A program made the position numbers and the translations under genes. DNA of 39,643 nt from Candidatus Pacearchaeota archaeon (GTDB lineage Archaea; Nanobdellota; Nanobdellia; Pacearchaeales; GW2011-AR1): positions 1 through 39,643 of the forward strand of contig JAFCDB010000002.1 of assembly GCA_017609885.1 (NCBI GenBank). Direction: 5' to 3'. Of this stretch, positions 31,802 through 39,560 are shown in pieces. The notes below the pieces were generated by a model, which was not told the DNA's origin, did not search any database, and was given only the letters and a program-made list of their open reading frames with translations. How positions within the stretch are numbered: position 1 is the stretch's first letter; every line of letters starts with the position of its first letter.

Positions 31802-32350
31802 ATGAAAAAACAAATAACCGAAAAAATTGAAATTCCCAAGGGAATTGAAGTTACTATGGATCATAATACTGTGAAAGTTAGCTTTGAAAATAAAAAAGCA
31901 GAAAGAACTTTTAATTTGACAAATATCAAATTGAGAAAGGAAGGAAATGAGCTAATTCTTGAATCAAAAAAAGCAACAAAAAGAGAGGGTGCGATGATTG
32001 GGACAGTTAAAGCGCATTTGAAAAACATATTAAAGGGGATGAAAGAGTCGTTTGTTTACAAACTCGCAATTGAGTTTGTGCATTTTCCAATGACTGTTGA
32101 GCATGATAAAGACAAGAATCAAATTGTAATTAAAAATTTTCTTGGGGAGAAAAAGCCGAGGGTTTGTGATGTAATTCCTGAAGTTGAAATTAAAGTTGAT
32201 AAGAAAGAAATTGAGGTTTCGTCGCATAATCGGGAGCTTGCTGGGCAGATGGCTGCAAATTTGGAAAAGTTAACAAAGGTAAGGAAGAAAGATAAAAGGA
32301 AGTTTCAGGACGGAATATACTTGGTCGAAAAATGCGGGAGGAAAATATGA
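31802..32350 (+). CDS. rpl6: Ribosomal protein uL6
   Basis: 182 aa with the doubled L6 fold: IEIPKGIEVTMDHNTVKVSF first and NFLGEKKPRVCDVIPEVEIK in the second half, then the archaeal C-terminus FQDGIYLVEKCGRKI. The stop overlaps the ATG of micro-ORF copy 3 (TGATG). Confidence 0.95.
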   Translation: MKKQITEKIEIPKGIEVTMDHNTVKVSFENKKAERTFNLTNIKLRKEGNELILESKKATKREGAMIGTVKAHLKNILKGMKESFVYKLAIEFVHFPMTVEHDKDKNQIVIKNFLGEKKPRVCDVIPEVEIKVDKKEIEVSSHNRELAGQMAANLEKLTKVRKKDKRKFQDGIYLVEKCGRKI

Positions 32351-32400
32351 TGAAAAAAGGAAACTTTTTAAGATATAAATTCTGGGAGGAATTTACATAA
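32350..32400 (+). CDS. Hairpin micro-ORF copy 3 (uL6/eL32 junction)
   Basis: A 16-residue frame MKKGNFLRYKFWEEFT ending TAATG over the eL32 start. Hairpin 1 TGAAAA-(8)-TTTTTA (32351-32370) keeps its stem by a G-U pair where the other copies have G-C. Hairpin 2 AAATTC-TGGGAG-GAATTT (32377-32394) shows GGGAG in the loop. Confidence 0.8.
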   Translation: MKKGNFLRYKFWEEFT

Positions 32401-32930
32401 TGAAAAAAATAAAATTTCTTCGAAGAAACACGAGAGAATATTCGCGTTTAGGCAAAGGAAGGAAGAAATTGCAGAAGTGGCGAAAGCCAAAAGGTAGAGA
32501 TAATAAAATGAGACTTCGAAGAAAAGGAGTTCCTCGGACTGTTGAAATCGGGTATAAGCAAGATGCTCAAACTCGTGGAAAGATTAAGGGCAAAAAAATT
32601 GTTGTCGTTCGCACTATTAGTGAATTAAAGAAGGCAAATGGGAAGATAATTGTTTTAGGAAAAATTGGGATTAAGAAAAAAATCGAGATTGCAAAGTTTG
32701 CAAAGGAAAAGAAAATTGAAATTATGAATTTGGATATTGGAGAATTTTTGAGGGGGATTGAAGAAGCAAAGAAAAAAGAAAAAGTAGAGGATAGGAAGAA
32801 AGATTCTATTGAAGAGAAAAAAGAGGAAGAAAAAGCTGAAGAGGGGAAAGGTGTGGTTGCGGGTGAGGGCGAGGAGAAGAAAGAAAAGAAGAAAAATGTT
32901 AAAGAAAGTGAGGAGGAAAAGAAAAAATGA
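32400..32930 (+). CDS. rpl32e: Ribosomal protein eL32 with Lys/Glu-rich C-terminal extension
   Basis: 176 aa. The eL32 core is in the first 105 residues (KFLRRNTREYSRLGKGRKKL, WRKPKGRDNKMRLRRKGVPR, VEIGYKQDAQTRGKIKGKKI). From about residue 120 to the end it is a low-complexity Lys/Glu tail. Preceded by micro-ORF copy 3; overlaps eL19 by 4 bases (ATGA). Confidence 0.93.
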   Translation: MKKIKFLRRNTREYSRLGKGRKKLQKWRKPKGRDNKMRLRRKGVPRTVEIGYKQDAQTRGKIKGKKIVVVRTISELKKANGKIIVLGKIGIKKKIEIAKFAKEKKIEIMNLDIGEFLRGIEEAKKKEKVEDRKKDSIEEKKEEEKAEEGKGVVAGEGEEKKEKKKNVKESEEEKKK

Positions 32931-33325
32931 AGCTCAATGCGAAAAAAAGGTTGGCTGCAAGTGCGCTGAAAGTTGGAGTGAACAGAATTGTGTTTAATAG
33001 TGAAAGGCTTGATGAAATAAAGGAAGCAATTACAAAACAGGATATTCGGGATTTGAAAGAAGGCGGTGCAATTAGTATTAGGGAAGTCAAAGGGAGAAGA
33101 AAACAGGTTAAGCGAAAAACCAGAAGAAGAGTTGGGAAAATAAAAGTTAAAGTAAATACAAGGAAGCAGGATTATGTTAAGGTAACTCGGAAATTGCGAG
33201 GATATCTTAAGGAACTTTTGAAGAGAGGACAGATTGAGAAAGAAGATTATAAGGAAGCGCGGAAGAAAATTAGAAATCGCGATTATAAAAGCAAGAGAAA
33301 TTTAAAGGAGGGTTTGAAAGTTTAA
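32927..33325 (+). CDS. rpl19e: Ribosomal protein eL19
   Basis: 132 aa, very basic. NAKKRLAASALKVGVNRIVF, GAISIREVKGRRKQVKRKTR and KLRGYLKELLKRGQIEKEDY are diagnostic of the archaeal form. Confidence 0.95.
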   Translation: MKLNAKKRLAASALKVGVNRIVFNSERLDEIKEAITKQDIRDLKEGGAISIREVKGRRKQVKRKTRRRVGKIKVKVNTRKQDYVKVTRKLRGYLKELLKRGQIEKEDYKEARKKIRNRDYKSKRNLKEGLKV

Positions 33326-33326
33326 A

Positions 33327-33554
33327 ATGGCTGAAACAGTATATCAAAGAAGTCAAAGGAAATTTAGAGAGAAATGTTCAGAATTGAGAAGGAAATATGG
33401 AGACAAAGATCTGCTAGGATTTAGGGATAGAAGAGGGCGAATTCATTTTGTTATTTCTGAAAATACAGATTACACCATTTTATTAGAAAGATCTGCTGGA
33501 GAAAAAGGAGGAAGATTAAAATTAAAAGTAATATCAGGATACTACTTAATTTAA
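33327..33554 (+). CDS. Inserted 75-aa ORF between eL19 and uL18
   Basis: One base after eL19 and one base before uL18. The product is a basic helix then a beta-rich part (MAETVYQRSQRKFREKCSEL; LLGFRDRRGRIHFVISENTD; GRLKLKVISGYYLI). The size and layout suggest a small barrel or ribosome-binding protein, but no family is recognised. Confidence 0.75.
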   Translation: MAETVYQRSQRKFREKCSELRRKYGDKDLLGFRDRRGRIHFVISENTDYTILLERSAGEKGGRLKLKVISGYYLI

Positions 33555-33555
33555 A

Positions 33556-34047
33556 ATGCCAAAAATACAAAAACAAAGAAAACAGGAAAGGAAAACAAAT
33601 TACAAAAAACGACTTGGAATGTTGAAATCAGGAAAAAATAGGATTGTAATTAGAAAGACAAATAATTATATTATTATGCAATTAGTTTATAGTAGCGAAG
33701 CAAAAGATAAAGTTATTTTTGGTGTAACATCTAGGGAGCTTTTGAAAAATGGTTGGTCTGAAAATTTGAAGGGAAGTTTGAAGTCGTTGCCTGCTTGTTA
33801 TTTGGCTGGATATTTATTTGGAAAAAAATTAATTGAAAAAGAAGAGAAGGAAAAGATTTTAGATATTGGTTTGGCTCGAAATATTCATGGGGGGAGAATT
33901 TATGCTGCTTTGAAAGGGATTGTTGATGCAGGAGTTGAAATTAAAGTTAATGAAAAGGTTTTTCCTTCAGATGATAGAATAATGGGAAAACATTTAAAGG
34001 AAGATGTTCAGAAAGTTTTTAATGAAGTAAAGGAGAAAATAAAATGA
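33556..34047 (+). CDS. rpl18: Ribosomal protein uL18
   Basis: 163 aa 5S rRNA-binding protein. RKQERKTNYKKRLGMLKSGK, RIVIRKTNNYIIMQLVYSSE and CYLAGYLFGKKLIEKEEKEK with ARNIHGGRIYAALKGIVDAG are diagnostic. Confidence 0.95.
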   Translation: MPKIQKQRKQERKTNYKKRLGMLKSGKNRIVIRKTNNYIIMQLVYSSEAKDKVIFGVTSRELLKNGWSENLKGSLKSLPACYLAGYLFGKKLIEKEEKEKILDIGLARNIHGGRIYAALKGIVDAGVEIKVNEKVFPSDDRIMGKHLKEDVQKVFNEVKEKIK

Positions 34048-34895
34048 GCGGAGAAAAAGTTGAGCAAAGAATTGAAGAAAAAGCAGAAAAGTTAGTTGAA
34101 GATGAAATTAGGGAAAAAGTTGAAACTAAAGTTGATGAGAAAACTGAAAAGTTGGTTGAAACTACTGAAAAAAAACCTAAATCTGCTTTGTCTAAAAAAG
34201 AAGCAAAAGGACCACGAGGTTTTAGAGGAAGAAGGCCAAGGAAAACTACAGAGGAGTTGTTAGCAGAGCATCTTGGTTCGTGGAAACCAAAGACAAAACT
34301 TGGAAGAGAAGTTAGAAATGAGAAAATAAAAAATTTAGATGAGATACTGGATAAAGAACTAAAGATTCTTGAGCCTGAAATTGTTGATACTTTGGTAAAA
34401 CTTGAAACTGAGCTTTTGTTTGCAGGGCAGAGCAAGGGGAAATTCGGGGGCGGAAAGAGAAGGGCATGGAGGCAGGCACAGAAAAAAACAAAGGAAGGAA
34501 ATATTGTAACGTTTTCTGCTTTGGTTGTTGTAGGAGATAAAAACGGACATTTAGGGGTTGGATTTGGAAAAGCAAAAGAGACTTTACCTGCAAGAGAAAA
34601 AGCAATTAGAAAAGCAAAAATGAATATTTTTAAGATTAAGCGAGGAAGTGGAAGTTTTGATGGGAGTTCAACAGAATTGCATAGTATTCCTTACAAAGTT
34701 AAGGGTAAGTGTGCGAGTTGTCATATCAAACTCATGCCTGCGCCACAGGGAACAGGGTTGGTTATTGGAGATGAAGGCAAGAAGATTTTGAGATTGGCAG
34801 GGGTTGAAGATATTTACAGCAATTCAAAAGGACAATCGCGGACTACATTAAATTATACAAAAGCAATTATTGATGCTTTAGAGAAGTTGAAATAA
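34044..34895 (+). CDS. rps5: Ribosomal protein uS5 with long N-terminal extension
   Basis: 283 aa, ATGA overlap with uL18. The S5 core runs from about residue 88 to the end (GGGKRRAWRQAQKKTKEGNI, VVVGDKNGHLGVGFGKAKET, LMPAPQGTGLVIGDEGKKIL). The first 70 residues are Glu/Lys/Val repeats (EKAEKLVEDEIREKVETKVD) of coiled-coil type. Normal archaeal uS5 is about 210-220 aa. Confidence 0.94.
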   Translation: MSGEKVEQRIEEKAEKLVEDEIREKVETKVDEKTEKLVETTEKKPKSALSKKEAKGPRGFRGRRPRKTTEELLAEHLGSWKPKTKLGREVRNEKIKNLDEILDKELKILEPEIVDTLVKLETELLFAGQSKGKFGGGKRRAWRQAQKKTKEGNIVTFSALVVVGDKNGHLGVGFGKAKETLPAREKAIRKAKMNIFKIKRGSGSFDGSSTELHSIPYKVKGKCASCHIKLMPAPQGTGLVIGDEGKKILRLAGVEDIYSNSKGQSRTTLNYTKAIIDALEKLK

Positions 34896-34896
34896 A

Positions 34897-34947
34897 ATGA
34901 AAAAAGGAAACTTTTCAAGATATAAATTCCTGGAGGAATTTACATAA
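34897..34947 (+). CDS. Hairpin micro-ORF copy 4 (uS5/uL30 junction)
   Basis: A 16-residue frame MKKGNFSRYKFLEEFT one base after the uS5 stop and ending TAATG over uL30. Hairpin 1 TGAAAA-(8)-TTTTCA (34898-34917), hairpin 2 AAATTC-CTGGAG-GAATTT (34924-34941). GGAG is in the loop; the spacing to the ATG is the same as in the other copies. Confidence 0.8.
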   Translation: MKKGNFSRYKFLEEFT

Positions 34948-35342
34948 TGATAGCGATAATTAGAATTACAGGAATGGTAGATAAAAACAAAGACATAGCT
35001 GAGACTTTGCATAGATTAAGATTAAGGAGAAAATATAGTTGCGTTGTTGTTGAAGAGAACAAAGTTGTAAAAGGAATGTTGAAAAAGGTAAGGAGTTTTG
35101 TTGCTTATGGAAAAATTGATGAAGAAACTTTAAAAGAGTTGGTTAAAAAACGGGGGCAGAAATTAGATAAGAAAAAGGAGATTGGAAAATTAGATGGATT
35201 GAAATTTAAGGAAGCTAATTTAAAGCCATTTTTTAGATTGCATCCTCCTCGAGGCGGGATAAACAGCAAACAGCATTTTCCAAAGGGAGTTTTAGGGAAC
35301 CATAAGGAGAAAATAAATGATTTGATTAGGAGGATGTTATAA
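34947..35342 (+). CDS. rpl30: Ribosomal protein uL30
   Basis: 131 aa. MIAIIRITGMVDKNKDIAET, LRLRRKYSCVVVEENKVVKG and FFRLHPPRGGINSKQHFPKG are the archaeal uL30 pattern. Starts in the stop of micro-ORF copy 4 and abuts the next inserted ORF. Confidence 0.94.
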   Translation: MIAIIRITGMVDKNKDIAETLHRLRLRRKYSCVVVEENKVVKGMLKKVRSFVAYGKIDEETLKELVKKRGQKLDKKKEIGKLDGLKFKEANLKPFFRLHPPRGGINSKQHFPKGVLGNHKEKINDLIRRML

Positions 35343-35609
35343 ATGATAAATAGATTTAGTGAAGATACAAAATATAATGTAAATGGTGGAGTAGATAGAA
35401 TTTTCGTAGGGAGAACTGAAGAAGGAGATTGTCTTTTTTTAGTTGATGGATTATCAGGGCTTTCTATTTATACTAATGATAATTCTCCTGTACAGAGAAA
35501 TTGGATAAATGCAAAATATTTTAAAGATTTAACAGTAGATGAAGAAAAATATGCTTGGAGATTATTTGAGCGAAGAATGAAAAAAATTCAGAGAGAGGTG
35601 GCAGCGTAA
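35343..35609 (+). CDS. Inserted 88-aa ORF after uL30
   Basis: ATG directly after the uL30 stop. A beta-rich first part (VDRIFVGRTEEGDCLFLVDG; LSIYTNDNSPVQRNWINAKY) is followed by a helical, charged end (EEKYAWRLFERRMKKIQREV). No family recognised. It is followed one base later by the zinc-ribbon ORF, so the uL30/uL15 junction holds two extra genes. Confidence 0.7.
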   Translation: MINRFSEDTKYNVNGGVDRIFVGRTEEGDCLFLVDGLSGLSIYTNDNSPVQRNWINAKYFKDLTVDEEKYAWRLFERRMKKIQREVAA

Positions 35610-35610
35610 A

Positions 35611-35787
35611 ATGTCAACTACAGGAATAATGTTTGAATGCAGCTGCGGAGAAATTTTTTATGGAGAGGAGGCGCCTGAAGAATGTTCAAAGTGCAAGAAG
35701 TTGGGAGGGTTTGTTCAGCTTCCTGAAGAAATTGTAAAGGAAAGAGAAGAAGATATTAAAGCAGAGGAATTTGAAGATGGGTATTAA
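35611..35787 (+). CDS. Inserted 58-aa rubredoxin-like zinc-ribbon protein
   Basis: The frame starts one base after the preceding ORF and overlaps the uL15 start by 11 bp. The CxC (ECSCGEIFYG) and CxxC (ECSKCKKLGG) pairs about 13 residues apart resemble the rubredoxin-like knuckles of rubrerythrin. An acidic helix forms the C-terminus (EEIVKEREEDIKAEEFEDGY). It may bind zinc or iron. The Cys pattern makes it the best supported of the inserted proteins. Confidence 0.78.
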   Translation: MSTTGIMFECSCGEIFYGEEAPEECSKCKKLGGFVQLPEEIVKEREEDIKAEEFEDGY

Positions 35788-36208
35788 TAAAAAACGAAAA
35801 AAGTCGACGAGAATGCGAGGAAGTCAGACACATGGAAGGGGATTTATGAAAAAGGCGCGAGGAAGTGGGCATAGGGGAGGATTTGGAATGGCTGGAACAG
35901 GAAAGCGGGCAGATCAGAAAAAGACACTGATTACAAATTTAAAATATAAATACTTTGGAAAGAGTGGTTTGAAGGCAAAGAAGAAAAAATATAAAATTAT
36001 TAATGTTGGAGATTTGAAGAGAGTTGCTGGGGGGAAGAAGGAAATTTCATTGCTGAATTATAAACTTTTGGCGAAGGGGGAAGTAAAAAAGAGTTTGAGT
36101 GTAAAAGTTGGGGCGACGAGTAAAGGAGCTGTTGAAAAAGTTGAGAAAGCGGGGGGGAAGGTTGAAGTTGTTGAAAAAAATAAAAAGGATGAGAAAAATG
36201 GAGATTAA
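35777..36208 (+). CDS. rpl15: Ribosomal protein uL15
   Basis: 143 aa from the ATG at 35777 inside the zinc-ribbon gene. The Gly/Arg-rich N-terminal arm (RMRGSQTHGRGFMKKARGSG then HRGGFGMAGTGKR) and the C-terminal beta domain (ISLLNYKLLAKGEVKKSLSV) are diagnostic. The last 15 residues are Lys/Asp/Glu-rich. Last ribosomal gene of the operon. Confidence 0.94.
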   Translation: MGINKKRKKSTRMRGSQTHGRGFMKKARGSGHRGGFGMAGTGKRADQKKTLITNLKYKYFGKSGLKAKKKKYKIINVGDLKRVAGGKKEISLLNYKLLAKGEVKKSLSVKVGATSKGAVEKVEKAGGKVEVVEKNKKDEKNGD

Positions 36209-36224
36209 TTTTTCAACAAAACAT

Positions 36225-36236
36225 TTTTTAAACCAA
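36225..36236 (+). promoter_or_regulatory. TATA box for secY
   Basis: A TATA-like TTTTTTAAACCA about 24 bp before the secY ATG, in the 45-bp gap after uL15. secY probably has its own leaderless transcript besides any read-through. Confidence 0.45.
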
Positions 36237-36253
36237 ATTTCCCAAGAATAATC

Positions 36254-37612
36254 ATGGCATTTAAAGATATACTTCACAATCTTCCAGAAGTTACGCCTCC
36301 GGTTGAGAAGAAGCTGAGTTTTGGAGTTAAGGCAAAATGGACAATTGCTATTTTAGTTACGTTTTTTGTTTTGGCGACGATTCCGCTTTATGGAATTACT
36401 GAAGGGGGGTTGAATTTATTTAAGGAATTTGAAGTTATACTTGGGGCGAGTTTTGGAAGCATTATCACTTTAGGAATTGGGCCTATTGTAATGGCTTCGA
36501 TTATTTTACAGCTTTTGGTTGGAAGCAAGATAATTGACATAGATACTTCTACAGAGGAGGGAAAGAAGTTTTTTCAGGGAATTCAAAAGCTAATGGTTTT
36601 GTTTTTTATAGTTTTTGAGGCAAGTGTTTATGTTTTGATGAGGGGAATTGAGGCCGCTCCGGGTTTTACAGGAATTGTGATTGCGCAGTTGTGTGTTGGA
36701 GGACTTGCGATTTTATTTATGGATGAAATTTCGAGCAAGTGGGGATTTGGAAGTGGGGTAAGTTTATTTATTGCAGCAGGAGTTAGTAAAAGTTTGTTTA
36801 CTGCTCTGTTTCAATTTATAGGAAAAGAGGGGACTATTGAATGGGTTGGAAGAATTCCTGTTCTTATTAGTTCAATAATTCAGGGAAATACAATGGGAGC
36901 GATGTTGGCGGGAGTTGCAATAATTATCACTGGGCTGATTTTTCTTGCTATTATTTGGCTGCAAGGATTGAAGGTTGAGATTCCTTTGTCTTATGATAGA
37001 TTAAGAGGTTACGGGATTAAATGGCCACTGGCTTTTTTCTATACTTCTGTAATTCCAGTTATTTTAGTTTCTGCTTTGGCTGCGAATATTCAGTTGTTTG
37101 GGAGTTTAATTCATGGCAAATTAGGATGGACATTTTTAGGGACATTTTCAGAAGGAGTTGCACAAAGCGGTTTTTCTAAATGGATTAGCGCTGTGAATGT
37201 TGTAACTCCTTTAATCACTAATAGTTTTCAAAATGAAATGATTTTGCAGGTTTTGGGGCATGTTTTATTTTACATGATTTTTAGCACAATTTTTGCTTTG
37301 TTCTGGGTTAAGACATCAGGGATGGATGCGCAGAGTCAGGCAAAGAATATTATGAACTCTGGTTTGACAATTCCAGGGTTTAGAAAAGATGAAAGGATTT
37401 TGGAAAGTGTTTTGAATAGGTATATTATGCCGTTGACAATTATGGGCGGGGCAATGATTGGATTAGTTGCATCATTGTCAAATGTTTTAGGAGCTGTTGT
37501 TGGGGGAACTTCGATTTTATTGGTTGTAATGATTATGTATCAGTTTTATCAAAACATTGCTCAACAGCATGCGGTGGATATGCATCCTGCGATGAAGAAA
37601 TTTATTAAATAG
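36254..37612 (+). CDS. secY: Protein translocase subunit SecY
   Basis: 452 aa, ten membrane segments. Archaeal SecY signs include the N-terminal amphipathic helix (KDILHNLPEVTPPVEKKL), the plug-region segment (ITEGGLNLFKEFEVILGASF, then GSIITLGIGPIVMASIILQL) and the C-terminal cytoplasmic tail. It forms the protein-conducting channel with SecE/Sec-beta, not in this window. The usual adk gene after secY is missing. Confidence 0.96.
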   Translation: MAFKDILHNLPEVTPPVEKKLSFGVKAKWTIAILVTFFVLATIPLYGITEGGLNLFKEFEVILGASFGSIITLGIGPIVMASIILQLLVGSKIIDIDTSTEEGKKFFQGIQKLMVLFFIVFEASVYVLMRGIEAAPGFTGIVIAQLCVGGLAILFMDEISSKWGFGSGVSLFIAAGVSKSLFTALFQFIGKEGTIEWVGRIPVLISSIIQGNTMGAMLAGVAIIITGLIFLAIIWLQGLKVEIPLSYDRLRGYGIKWPLAFFYTSVIPVILVSALAANIQLFGSLIHGKLGWTFLGTFSEGVAQSGFSKWISAVNVVTPLITNSFQNEMILQVLGHVLFYMIFSTIFALFWVKTSGMDAQSQAKNIMNSGLTIPGFRKDERILESVLNRYIMPLTIMGGAMIGLVASLSNVLGAVVGGTSILLVVMIMYQFYQNIAQQHAVDMHPAMKKFIK

Positions 37613-37657
37613 ATTTTCATTAAATAGATTTAAAAAAGAGGAATGAGTTATTAAAAA

Positions 37658-38194
37658 ATGAATAAAGAAGGAAGTTTTAAGCCGATAATTATCGTGATGA
37701 TTTTGTCTTTGCTGATTGTGTATCTTTGGAACAAGGTTCCAGCAATTGGTAATGCAGCGCATGCTATTTTAGATCCAAGTGTTGGAGTTTTGCTGGATTG
37801 GAATGTAACTTGGGGAATGGTGATTATTGTTTTTATAATAAGTTTGATTATGAGTTTGTTTCAGAAATATGCGACTGATCAAGAAACATTGAAAGAATTG
37901 AAAAAAGAACAAAAGCTACTTTCTGAAGAAATGAAGAAATATAAGGAAGAGCCTGCGAAGTTAATGGAATTGCAGAAAAAACAGTTCGAGTTTATACCGA
38001 AGACAATGCAGTTAACGATGAGACCAATGATGTATACTGGTGTTCCGATTATTTTATTTTTTAGATGGTTCCATGATTATTTTTCTCTAATTCCTGATTT
38101 TCGGTTTTTTGGTTTTCTTTCTTGGATATGGTTTTATTTGATTACAACAATTATTTTTAGCAGTATTCTTAGGAAAGTTTTGAAAGTTGCTTAA
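37658..38194 (+). CDS. DUF106 membrane insertase (YidC/Oxa1/EMC3-like)
   Basis: 178 aa. Three main hydrophobic segments surround a charged coiled coil (TLKELKKEQKLLSEEMKKYK, about residues 78-110). This is the layout of archaeal DUF106 proteins, relatives of Oxa1/EMC3/TMCO1 that help insert short membrane proteins. Its place after secY is classical in archaea and fits a role at the translocon. Confidence 0.9.
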   Translation: MNKEGSFKPIIIVMILSLLIVYLWNKVPAIGNAAHAILDPSVGVLLDWNVTWGMVIIVFIISLIMSLFQKYATDQETLKELKKEQKLLSEEMKKYKEEPAKLMELQKKQFEFIPKTMQLTMRPMMYTGVPIILFFRWFHDYFSLIPDFRFFGFLSWIWFYLITTIIFSSILRKVLKVA

Positions 38195-38231
38195 TCAAAA
38201 GGTTTTTAACTGCAGGATTTTAATGATTTAA

Positions 38232-38675
38232 ATGGAAGCGCAAAAAGAATATTTTATGAAATTACAGGCATTGGAATATGAGGCAAATCATCTTGGAGAG
38301 CAGTTGAAAGTTATAGAGCAACAAGTTGTTGAGATGAATGGTTTAAAAGAAAGTGTTGGGAAACTTGAAAATTCTGGAGAGCAGGAGATTTTTTCTGAAC
38401 TTGGTAAGGGAATTTTCTTAAAAGCAAAATTAAAAAAAAGCGATTTATTAGTTGATGTTGGAGATAAAATTTTAGTTCCAAAAACATTTAAAGATGTTGA
38501 TAAAATTGTTGACGAACAAATTGAGAAGTTTGAAGGAGTTAAAGGAGAAATTTCTTCGAGAATAAGAGATATTAATGCTGAGTTAAATGGACTGATTGTT
38601 GAGGCGCAGGAGAAGGAGGGGAAGAAAGGAACAGATAAGAAAAAGAAAGAAGATGGGAAGAAGAAAGGGAAGTGA
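38232..38675 (+). CDS. pfdA: Prefoldin alpha subunit
   Basis: 147 aa with two long coiled-coil helices flanking beta hairpins (ISEL-type segment EIFSELGKGIFLKAKLKKSD and LVDVGDKILVPKTFKDVDKI), the alpha-type layout with four central strands. It makes the hexameric chaperone with prefoldin beta. A Lys/Glu-rich tail follows. A TATA-like GTTTTTAAC sits upstream. Confidence 0.88.
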   Translation: MEAQKEYFMKLQALEYEANHLGEQLKVIEQQVVEMNGLKESVGKLENSGEQEIFSELGKGIFLKAKLKKSDLLVDVGDKILVPKTFKDVDKIVDEQIEKFEGVKGEISSRIRDINAELNGLIVEAQEKEGKKGTDKKKKEDGKKKGK

Positions 38676-39527
38676 TTATTTTTTCTTCATCACAATTCCT
38701 AAGATAACCAATAGAATAATTAAAACCGCGAGCAATATCCCAAAAATATACCAAAATCCTTCGAAAAATATTGAGCCTTCCTTGCAAATTCCTTCTTCAC
38801 AGTTTCTGCTCTGACATTCAAAATCTCTTTGGCAAATTTCATCAATGGTTTTTTGTTCAACCCAAATTCTTTCAGATGAACAATATTCTCCTGATTTTCT
38901 TTTTCCGACTTGGGTGCAGGCGTTTGCGTTTTTTGGAGTTGGGCAATCTTGATATTCTTTTCTATAATTCCCACACCCATCATAACATCCTCGAGTCATA
39001 TTCCCTATTTCTTCTTCTGATGGAGCTTCACTACCCATCCCACTCCAATCCATATCTAAATCACACGTCCAATTACTCCAACTTCCACATTCCCAATTCG
39101 GCGTGCAATCAGGCATAGCAGATTCTGTAATAATCAAAACATCATGCAAGTTTTCATCAAAAGTATTTATATCTGAATATTCCCAAACCCATGTTTTGTA
39201 ATTGTCTTCATTTGAAATCAAATTTATTGGATAATGCTCATTAAAAATAGCGTCGCAGTAACCTTCCACAGTTATTTTTTCATGTTTTGCTGATTGGTAA
39301 GTTGAAAGGCTGTCTAAATAGTAGTTGAAGGGCATATGTATGCTTTCATAAAAAATTTCTACTTCGATTTCTTCGTTGGGTTCAAAACTATAGTTAAAAG
39401 CAAGGTAATCATTTCCATCAATATTCAAAACAAATCCATCATAATAACCTTCTCCATTAATATCAATAAATGCAGAATATTCAATTTCGAAATCATCAAC
39501 TTCATAACATTCTCCATAACACTCCAA
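38676..39527 (-). CDS. Cys-rich surface protein with C-terminal membrane anchor, 5' end uncertain
   Basis: 283 codons from a TTG; no ATG or signal peptide is visible before the in-frame TAA at about 39592. The first 130 residues are acidic and Tyr-rich (FEIEYSAFIDINGEGYYDGF). Then come a thrombospondin-type block (CTPNWECGSWSNWTC, later CYDGCGNYRKEYQDC) and a second Cys repeat (CQRDFECQSRNCEEGICKEG), and a C-terminal membrane helix with a KKK end. It should face the outside, so the missing signal peptide suggests that the 5' part has been lost. Confidence 0.75.
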   Translation of the reverse strand: MECYGECYEVDDFEIEYSAFIDINGEGYYDGFVLNIDGNDYLAFNYSFEPNEEIEVEIFYESIHMPFNYYLDSLSTYQSAKHEKITVEGYCDAIFNEHYPINLISNEDNYKTWVWEYSDINTFDENLHDVLIITESAMPDCTPNWECGSWSNWTCDLDMDWSGMGSEAPSEEEIGNMTRGCYDGCGNYRKEYQDCPTPKNANACTQVGKRKSGEYCSSERIWVEQKTIDEICQRDFECQSRNCEEGICKEGSIFFEGFWYIFGILLAVLIILLVILGIVMKKK

Positions 39528-39560
39528 CCGAGCGTGTCTAAAAAATAATTCTAAAAAGGA

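Noticed and set aside
32809-32997. Lys/Arg-rich frame over the eL32/eL19 junction
   Set aside because: It is a shifted reading of the Lys/Glu-rich eL32 tail, without its own start signal.
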